Source of the DNA: Anaerolineae bacterium
GTDB taxonomy: Bacteria > Chloroflexota > Anaerolineae > J102
Assembly (NCBI GenBank): GCA_027036755.1
Contig: JALWDV010000647.1
Location: 1-8,142, forward strand
Direction of reading: 5' to 3'
Length of the DNA stretch: 8,142 nt
Below, one piece after another: positions 1 through 4,112 of the stretch. The position numbers were made by a program, and so were the translations under genes. The notes beneath the pieces are model-generated. The model had not been told where the DNA came from. It did not search any database and saw nothing but the letters and a program-made list of their open reading frames with translations. The first letter of the stretch is position 1. Each line of letters starts with the position of its first letter.

Positions 1-22
1 GAGATTGCTGTATCATGTTGAT

Positions 23-81
23 TGTCCTGCTGAGTAGCGAGTTGGGATGTTCACCCTATTATTCAACTACTCGGCAGGACA
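23..81 (+). terminator. Strong stem-loop, possible terminator of an upstream gene
   Basis: Positions 23-37 pair with 67-81 over 15 base pairs; the only imperfection is one T/G wobble (31 with 73). The loop is about 29 bases. On the + strand the stem is followed by ATTTTGAAAAATCTTTCC, which has short T runs but no clean T tract, so it is a weak intrinsic terminator at best. The minus-strand side has no T tract. It may end transcription of a gene left of the window, or it may be a small interspersed palindromic element. The pairing is directly visible; the role is inferred. Confidence 0.45.
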
Positions 82-104
82 TTTTGAAAAATCTTTCCTC
101 CCGC

Positions 105-134
105 TTGGCAAAATCGTGAAGTACTGATTTTAAC
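105..134 (+). promoter_or_regulatory. Weak sigma-70-like promoter candidate for the deacetylase-kinase operon
   Basis: TTGGCA at 105-110 matches five of six bases of the -35 consensus. After 18 bases comes TTTAAC at 129-134, four of six matches to the -10 consensus. It lies in AT-rich DNA about 130 bases ahead of the first start codon. Promoters are poorly characterised in the suspected phylum and such matches arise easily by chance, so this is only a candidate. Confidence 0.2.
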
Positions 135-230
135 TTTCCACTCATTTTGGACACACCCAAAGGATTTGACAATCACCGCAAGAAAACAACGACATGGCAA
201 CCAAAATTCTCCCACTAATCTCTCATTCCA

Positions 231-260
231 TCCGCGTTCATCCGCGTTCGTCCGCGTCCC
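231..260. repeat. Three tandem copies of a decamer, TCCGCGTTCA type
   Basis: Three abutting 10-base units read TCCGCGTTCA (231-240), TCCGCGTTCG (241-250) and TCCGCGTCCC (251-260). They differ only in their last three bases and end four bases before the ATG at 265. The place where a ribosome binding site would sit is occupied by this repeat. Its function is unknown. It may be a dispersed genomic oligomer that happens to sit in front of this gene. Confidence 0.8.
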
Positions 261-264
261 AAGC

Positions 265-1167
265 ATGAATCCATTCCTCACGAAACTCAACCTTCCCGAA
301 GACGCCCGGGCCGTGGTCATCCACGCGGATGACATCGGCATGAGTTACAGCACAGTGGCCGGGTTTCCTGCGCTGCTGGGCGCAGGATATCTCTCCTCGG
401 CCGCGGTGATGACCCCGTGCCCGTGGTTTCCCGGCGCGGCGGCCATGCTGCGGGCGCTGCGCAACCATCCCCGCCTGGATATCGGCGTGCATCTCACCCT
501 GAACAGCGAGTGGCGCGCGTATCGCTGGGGCCCGCTCGTCACCCGAGATCGTGCTTCGGGCCTGGTGGATCAGGAGGGCTACTTCCATCGGCTGGAGGCG
601 CACGTGTGGAGCCACGCGGATGTGGCAGCGGTGGAAACAGAGCTGCGGGCGCAGATCGACGCCGCCCTGGCCGCTGGCATCGACCTCACCCACATCGACA
701 GCCACATGGGAACCCTCTTCCATCCCCGGCTGCTGGGCGTTTATCTCAAACTGGCCAGCGAATACCGACTGCCGCCCTTCCTGGTGCGCCCCAACGCCCA
801 ACACATCCAGAGCGCCAATCTGGCCCCGGAAGATGAGCAGGCGTTGATGCGCATTTTGGATGAAAGCGAATCCTGGGGCCTGCCTTTCTTCGATCATTTT
901 CATGTGATGGCGCTCAAACGCACCGGCGGCGGCCTGGATGAGGCCCGCCGCGTGCTCACCACACTGCCGCCCGGCTCGCTCACCTACCTCATCCTGCACC
1001 CCAACATCGACACGCCCGACCTGCGCGCCTTCGCTCCTGACTGGCGGGCCCGGGTGGATGACCAACGCCTGCTCATTGACCCGGCATTCGGCCATCTGCT
1101 AAACGAGCTGAACATCACGCCCGTGGGCATGCGGGCCCTGCGAGACGTCATGAGGAGGAGCCCATGA
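265..1167 (+). CDS. YdjC/ChbG-family carbohydrate deacetylase
   Basis: The 300-residue protein resembles the YdjC/ChbG/HpnK family, metal-dependent deacetylases that remove an N-acetyl group from oligosaccharides such as chitobiose. Visible motifs are HADDIG (residues 20-25, metal-binding and catalytic aspartates), GVHLTL (74-79, with a metal-ligand-type histidine), THIDSHMG (142-149, second histidine cluster) and YLILHP (241-246). Length is normal for the family and there is no signal peptide, so it should act in the cytoplasm. I chose the ATG at 265 because the HADDIG motif follows at the usual distance from the N-terminus; upstream codons run through a repeat. No Shine-Dalgarno sequence precedes it, so it may be initiated weakly or from a short leader. 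It overlaps the next gene by four bases (ATGA) and is clearly co-transcribed with that sugar kinase. Exact substrate cannot be read from sequence; chitooligosaccharide or peptidoglycan-derived amino sugar is an inference. Confidence 0.85.
   Translation: MNPFLTKLNLPEDARAVVIHADDIGMSYSTVAGFPALLGAGYLSSAAVMTPCPWFPGAAAMLRALRNHPRLDIGVHLTLNSEWRAYRWGPLVTRDRASGLVDQEGYFHRLEAHVWSHADVAAVETELRAQIDAALAAGIDLTHIDSHMGTLFHPRLLGVYLKLASEYRLPPFLVRPNAQHIQSANLAPEDEQALMRILDESESWGLPFFDHFHVMALKRTGGGLDEARRVLTTLPPGSLTYLILHPNIDTPDLRAFAPDWRARVDDQRLLIDPAFGHLLNELNITPVGMRALRDVMRRSP
1152..1160 (+). promoter_or_regulatory. Strong ribosome binding site for the kinase gene
   Basis: GAGGAGGAG lies inside the last codons of the deacetylase gene; its AGGAGG core (1153-1158) ends five bases before the ATG at 1164. 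This fixes the kinase start and shows that the downstream gene has a much better initiation signal than the first gene of the operon, so more kinase than deacetylase could be made from one transcript. Confidence 0.8.
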
Positions 1168-2135
1168 CCCGCTATTTTCTGGGCGTCGACATCGGCGGCA
1201 CCAAAAGCCACGCCCTGCTGGCGGATGAGCAGGGGCGCATCGTGGGCTTTGGCGAGGCCGGGCCCGGCAATCACGAGGTGGTGGGCTACCAGGGCCTGCG
1301 CGCCGCCTTGCAGGCCATCACCAGCCAGGCTCTGGAGATGGCGGGCGCGGGCAAAGATCAGGTGGCGGGCGCAGGCTTTGGCGTGGCCGGCTACGATTGG
1401 CCCTCGGAACTGCCCCCCACCCTGGAGGCCATCGACGCCCTGGGCCTGACCTGCCCCATGGAGGTGGTCAACGACACGGTCATCGGGCTGGTGGCGGGGG
1501 CGGAAGATGGCTGGGGCATCGCGCTGGTGGCTGGAACCAGCAACAATTGCTGGGGCTGGGACGAGCAGCACAACATCGGGCGAGTCATCGGCGGCGGCAT
1601 GATGTTCGGCGAACACGCGGGCTCGTCTGAGCTGGTGTGGCAGGCCATCATCGCTATCGCCAGAGAATGGACGCGGCGCGGACCCGCCACGGCCCTGACG
1701 CCCGCGTTCGTCGAGCATTTCGGAGCGCCGGACGCCGCACATCTGCTGGAAGGCGTCCAGCTTGGATATTTCCATCCTGGCCCGGACCTGGCCCCCCTGG
1801 TCTTTCAGGTGGCCGAGGAGGGCGATGCGGTGGCCCGAGGGCTCATCCGCTGGGCGGGCGAAGAGCTGGCCGATCTGGCGAAAGGGGTCATCCGCCAGTT
1901 GCGCTTCCAGGATCTGGCCTTCGACGTGGTGCTGGTGGGCAGCATGTTCAACGGCGGCCCCATGCTGACCGAGCCCATGAAAGCGGGCATCCGGCAAGAA
2001 GCCCCCCGCGCCCGCTTCGTGCGGCTGGATGCGCCCCCCGTGCTGGGCGCGGTGCTGCTGGGGATGCAGCAGGCGCAGCTTTCCATCTCGGCTCTCCGCC
2101 CTAATCTCATCGAGACCTATCGAGGTTTTAAGTAA
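1164..2135 (+). CDS. BadF/BadG/BcrA/BcrD-type sugar kinase, N-acetylglucosamine kinase-like
   Basis: A 323-residue cytoplasmic ATPase of the actin/hexokinase fold, closest in type to eukaryotic-like N-acetylglucosamine kinases of the BadF family. The phosphate-1 loop is DIGGTKS (residues 9-15), the likely catalytic base is Asp104 in VVNDT, the phosphate-2 loop is LVAGTSNN (121-128), GGGMMFGEHAGS (143-154) follows as in this family, and the adenosine motif is VVLVGSMFNGG (255-265) with a closing APPVLGA. All key elements are intact and length is normal. Expected reaction: ATP plus GlcNAc (or glucosamine) to the 6-phosphate. The four-base overlap with a YdjC/ChbG-type deacetylase supports an amino-sugar substrate. 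The BadF family also includes benzoyl-CoA and 2-hydroxyacyl-CoA dehydratase activators, but the cysteines that bind their iron-sulfur cluster are not evident, so a sugar kinase is much more likely. Substrate identity remains inferred. Confidence 0.85.
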   Translation: MTRYFLGVDIGGTKSHALLADEQGRIVGFGEAGPGNHEVVGYQGLRAALQAITSQALEMAGAGKDQVAGAGFGVAGYDWPSELPPTLEAIDALGLTCPMEVVNDTVIGLVAGAEDGWGIALVAGTSNNCWGWDEQHNIGRVIGGGMMFGEHAGSSELVWQAIIAIAREWTRRGPATALTPAFVEHFGAPDAAHLLEGVQLGYFHPGPDLAPLVFQVAEEGDAVARGLIRWAGEELADLAKGVIRQLRFQDLAFDVVLVGSMFNGGPMLTEPMKAGIRQEAPRARFVRLDAPPVLGAVLLGMQQAQLSISALRPNLIETYRGFK

Positions 2136-2185
2136 CTGCCCAGTCACGTTAGCAGTTACGACTTGTAACTACCTTGACAATGTCA
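2132..2185. repeat. Nested inverted repeats just after the kinase stop codon
   Basis: GTAACTGC (2132-2139, overlapping the stop codon) is perfectly inverted as GCAGTTAC (2152-2159). Part of that second arm, AGTTAC (2154-2159), is also inverted as GTAACT (2165-2170), so the two stems exclude each other. A further small palindrome, TGACA-A-TGTCA, lies at 2175-2185. There is no T run directly after any stem, so this is not a classical terminator; the nearest T run is at 2202-2206. It could be an operator, an alternative-fold RNA structure or a degenerate GTTAC/GTAAC repeat array. Confidence 0.5.
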
Positions 2186-2202
2186 CATTACGCCATTACC
2201 AT
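2174..2202 (+). promoter_or_regulatory. Possible sigma-70-type promoter
   Basis: A perfect TTGACA (2174-2179) is followed after 17 bases by TACCAT (2197-2202), four of six matches to the -10 consensus, in a locally AT-rich stretch. The -35 box overlaps the palindrome TGACA-A-TGTCA (2175-2185), which could make it repressible. It points towards the adenosine deaminase remnant and the acetyltransferase gene that starts at 2477, and may drive the latter with a leader of roughly 270 bases. Confidence 0.35.
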
Positions 2203-2229
2203 TTTTCCTGATCTCAATGCGCTACGCGT

Positions 2230-2391
2230 CTAACACATCTCGAATCAGGAGTATCGGGCGCTGGTGGCCGCGGCCGGGTTTGGCGCAAATGAGCTGAAAC
2301 GGGTATCATTGAACGCCGTGCGGGCGAGTTTTTGCCCGAAACGCACAAAGTTGCTCTGCAAACTGAATTCCGGCAGCTACGGATGGAATCG
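2230..2391 (+). pseudogene. Decayed C-terminal fragment of an adenosine deaminase gene
   Basis: Read from 2243, the DNA gives NQEYRALVAAAGFG, then ELKRVSLNAVRASF up to 2331. At the T run 2329-2333 the frame breaks, and shifting to codons from 2332 continues as LPETHKVALQTEFRQL. Together this reproduces the C-terminal pattern of bacterial adenosine deaminases (EYR-AFG-L-LNAV-ASFLP-EK-L-EF). One more T in the run of five would restore the frame. A stop (2231-2233) sits in the first frame, and a second possible frame slip lies near 2242, where the upstream frame reads TRLTHL. The TIM-barrel body, including the HxH and SDD metal-binding motifs, is absent. It is therefore a remnant of about 50 residues, not a working gene. 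Recognition is from memory of family patterns; the disrupted frame is directly visible. Confidence 0.65.
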
Positions 2392-2449
2392 GGTGTTGGA
2401 TATCCGGTGTTGACTACTCCGCCCTCTCCATCCTCGCCCGCCCCGCTCC

Positions 2450-2467
2450 CCACTGACCATTGACCCC
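2450..2467. repeat. Short degenerate ACTGACC-like heptamer tract before the GNAT start
   Basis: ACTGACC (2452-2458) is followed directly by ATTGACC (2459-2465), two 7-base units differing at one position, inside a C-rich, nearly G-free stretch that runs from about 2410 to the ATG at 2477. It occupies the position where a ribosome binding site would be expected. With only two clear units the repeat itself is weak evidence. Confidence 0.35.
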
Positions 2468-2476
2468 TGCCGCCCC

Positions 2477-3328
2477 ATGTCCTACTCTCTGATTTCCGCC
2501 TCTGAAGCATCCTCTCTCCAATTGGCTGCGCTGCTCAACGCCTGTTACGAGGACTATGACACGCCCATCCGCTTCCATTCGGGGCAGTTCGATTTCTTTG
2601 TGCGAGCGCACGATATTCTTCTCGACCATTCGCTGGCGGCCCGGGATGGTGATGAGCTCATCGGGCTGGCGCTGCTGGCCCGCCGCGGCGAGCGAGGCTG
2701 GGTCTCGGGCCTGGGGGTGCTGCCCGACCGTCGGCGACAGGGCGTGGCCCGGGCGCTGATGACGGGCGTCATCGAGAACGCCCGCAGGCTGGGCGTGAAG
2801 CGTTTGCAACTGGAGGTGCTCAGCAGCAACCAGCCAGCCATCGATCTCTACACCCATCTGGGCTGGCGCATGGGCCGGGAGCTGCTGGTGTGGGAGCGGT
2901 CCGCCTCTCAGGGGCCGCTGCCTATCCACCGCGAACGCTGGGTGGAGATGGCTCCTGATTTCCTTCTGACCAACTACTTCGACGCATGGCGCGAGGAGCG
3001 GCCCTGCTGGCAGCGGGAAAAGGACACCTTGCTGCGCTACACCGACATCGGCATGAAGGGGTGGGCCATCGTGCGCGACGACGGGCCCGTGGCTTATCTG
3101 CTGGGATTTGCGCCCAGGGATGGCCGCATGCCTCTGATGGATGTCGCGGTCGATCCTGCGGTGGGATACAAAAGCGCTGGTCGGGCGTTGCTGCAAAATC
3201 TGCATCTCGCGTTCAACACCACGCCCCAGCTCCCCAACGAACCGGTGGCTTCCAAACTGAACTTCCTGTTCGCGGCCATGGCCTACCAGGTGGTGCTGCG
3301 CCAGAATGAAATGACGCTGGATTTGTAA
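2477..3328 (+). CDS. GNAT-family N-acetyltransferase with a degenerate second GNAT half
   Basis: The 283-residue protein starts with a full GNAT domain. Strand beta4 leads into the acetyl-CoA pyrophosphate loop VLPDRRRQGVARAL (residues 81-94, R/Q-x-x-G-x-A type), and motif B reads LEVLSSNQPAIDLYTHLGW (112-130), where the Tyr is the usual general acid. Residues 150-283 look like a second, decayed GNAT fold: DVAVDPAVGYKSAGRALL (222-239) lines up with motif A but lacks the Q/RxxGxG/A loop. Such double-GNAT proteins are common and the C-terminal half often serves in substrate binding or dimer contacts. The acceptor substrate cannot be told. No Shine-Dalgarno sequence precedes the ATG; upstream is C-rich DNA ending CCGCCCC. 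The next gene follows 73 bases downstream in the same direction and has its own ribosome binding site. Confidence 0.85.
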   Translation: MSYSLISASEASSLQLAALLNACYEDYDTPIRFHSGQFDFFVRAHDILLDHSLAARDGDELIGLALLARRGERGWVSGLGVLPDRRRQGVARALMTGVIENARRLGVKRLQLEVLSSNQPAIDLYTHLGWRMGRELLVWERSASQGPLPIHRERWVEMAPDFLLTNYFDAWREERPCWQREKDTLLRYTDIGMKGWAIVRDDGPVAYLLGFAPRDGRMPLMDVAVDPAVGYKSAGRALLQNLHLAFNTTPQLPNEPVASKLNFLFAAMAYQVVLRQNEMTLDL

Positions 3329-3401
3329 TGAAATCGCATTTTGTTGCATCCAAGTAATCTGAAGATCACACAATCCCGCATCTCTGAAGGAGAATGGCTC
3401 T

Positions 3402-3830
3402 ATGACGAAGAAAGTAACCTTGCGCTGGACCAAAGAGCGTGAATTCATCGCCTATGACAATGACGAAGGCGGCGCGGTGGGCGTTACCGGCCCGAACCCG
3501 CCCGGCAAATCCATGGGCGCAAGCCACTTGCTGCTGGCCGCGTTGGGCGGCTGCATGGGCACTACCATCATCGCAGTGATGCACAAACGTCGTCTGAATA
3601 TCGAATTTTTCGAGATCGAGGTCACGGGCGAACACATCGACAAGTGGCCCATGACCTTCACCCATTATCATCTCGTTTATCGCATCAAGGGCGAAGGCGT
3701 GACGAACAAAATCATGGAGACAGCCATCTATCTGGCCCACGAGCGCTATTGCACCGTTTCCAGCTCCACCTCGGGCGAGAAGAGCTACGAGTATGAGATT
3801 CTGCCCGTGGAAGCGCCTGCGCCCGCCTGA
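3402..3830 (+). CDS. OsmC-family protein (OsmC/Ohr-like fold)
   Basis: A 142-residue cytoplasmic protein with the OsmC-like pattern: an N-terminal beta sheet, the helix LLLAALGGCMG with Cys51, and a second cysteine, Cys117, in RYCTVSSS near the start of the C-terminal helix-strand. OsmC and Ohr use such a cysteine pair to reduce hydroperoxides, the first as the peroxidatic residue. Length and cysteine spacing suit the family. The family's usual glutamate, about nine residues before the first cysteine (as in PMELLLAALGGC), appears to be histidine (His42 in ASHLLLAALGGC), so peroxidase activity is uncertain and this may belong to the less studied YhfA/OsmC-like branch. The start is fixed by AAGGAG at 3387-3392, nine bases before the ATG. 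A strong terminator ends the transcript 31 bases after the stop. It may be expressed together with the upstream acetyltransferase or from its own promoter in the 73-base gap. Confidence 0.85.
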   Translation: MTKKVTLRWTKEREFIAYDNDEGGAVGVTGPNPPGKSMGASHLLLAALGGCMGTTIIAVMHKRRLNIEFFEIEVTGEHIDKWPMTFTHYHLVYRIKGEGVTNKIMETAIYLAHERYCTVSSSTSGEKSYEYEILPVEAPAPA

Positions 3831-3861
3831 TCGCAGGCTGCATTTGTTGAATCGATATGAC

Positions 3862-3896
3862 AACGCCCGCCTGCTCAGCCAGGACGGGCGTTTTTT
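3862..3896 (+). terminator. Rho-independent terminator after the OsmC-family gene
   Basis: AACGCCCG (3862-3869) pairs with CGGGCGTT (3885-3892), and inside it CCTG (3870-3873) pairs with CAGG (3880-3883), leaving a single bulged A at 3884 and a six-base loop CTCAGC. The stem runs into TTTTTT (3891-3896). The minus-strand side has no T run, so it works for + strand transcription only. Confidence 0.92.
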
Positions 3897-3899
3897 ATC

Positions 3900-3938
3900 G
3901 GGAGAATGGGAAAAGAGGGCGGTCGGGGGCGAGGCGGG
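3900..3938 (+). other. Potential G-quadruplex motif
   Basis: Runs of three or more G occur at 3900-3902, 3908-3910, 3917-3919, 3925-3929 and 3936-3938, separated by 5, 6, 5 and 6 bases. This satisfies the usual four-run rule with loops of seven or fewer, with one spare run. It lies between the OsmC-gene terminator and the AT-rich leader of the beta-helix gene. Folding and any role are unproven. Confidence 0.45.
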
Positions 3939-4100
3939 CGGTTGCGGATGAGAGCGGCGATCGGGATAATGATGATGGCAGGCCCGAAACGCCGAAACTG
4001 ACGTCTTTACTTATGAGACATCGTTGCAACTTTCTTATTTCTGATAACGTCTATCGATAAAACCTTCCCTTTGCTTCTCCAATCCCTCACACCCAACCCC

Positions 4101-4106
4101 GGGAGG
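4101..4106 (+). promoter_or_regulatory. Ribosome binding site that sets the GTG start at 4113
   Basis: GGGAGG (4101-4106) stands six bases before GTG at 4113. The open frame extends upstream to a TTG at 4071, but that codon lacks such a site. Starting at 4113 gives an N-terminus of two arginines followed by a hydrophobic core, a proper signal peptide, so GTG is preferred. Confidence 0.8.
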
Positions 4107-4112
4107 ATTGCT

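Larger units (their letters stand above)
1..264. other. Non-coding leader region before the deacetylase gene
   Basis: No convincing gene lies here. The reading frame open through 166-264 joins the deacetylase frame, but its translation is low in complexity, begins at a TTG without a ribosome binding site and runs through a tandem decamer, so it is treated as untranslated. The stretch is richer in A and T than the genes around it. It holds a long hairpin (23-81), a weak promoter candidate (105-134), an isolated TTGACA at 166-171 with no good -10 partner, and the tandem decamer at 231-260. Confidence 0.6.
3897..4112. other. Intergenic region ahead of the beta-helix gene
   Basis: The first half is strongly G-rich (3900 to about 3960) and includes a G-quadruplex-type motif. 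The second half (about 4005-4075) turns AT-rich, as expected for a promoter region, with TTGCAA at 4024-4029, GATAAC at 4043-4048 and the palindrome TATCGATA at 4052-4059, but no -35/-10 pair with normal spacing stands out. No gene is supported: the small open frame across it translates to low-complexity sequence and runs through the terminator. Confidence 0.5.

Noticed and set aside
166..194. TTGACA at 166-171 as a promoter for the deacetylase operon
   Set aside because: No acceptable -10 hexamer is found 16-18 bases downstream; that stretch reads AACGACAT.
238..1095. Minus-strand open frame of 285 codons opposite the deacetylase gene
   Set aside because: The + strand carries the HADDIG and THIDSH motifs; the opposite frame has no recognisable content and runs into the tandem decamer.
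984..2147. Minus-strand open frame of 387 codons across the kinase gene
   Set aside because: It is a shadow of the real + strand gene, whose nucleotide-binding motifs are complete; the minus-strand translation is low in complexity and shows no family pattern.
3394..3405. Four-codon frame (ATG GCT CTA TGA) overlapping the OsmC start codon
   Set aside because: Its ATG lies only two bases after the Shine-Dalgarno sequence, too close for normal initiation, while the ATG at 3402 is nine bases away and leads the conserved protein.
2414..3448. Minus-strand open frame of 344 codons across the GNAT gene
   Set aside because: The + strand encodes a clear GNAT domain and the minus-strand product has no recognisable domain; GC-rich codon bias keeps the opposite frame open.
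3857..4060. Small + strand open frame of 67 codons after the OsmC gene
   Set aside because: It passes through the terminator hairpin and the G-rich run, has no ribosome binding site and a low-complexity product.
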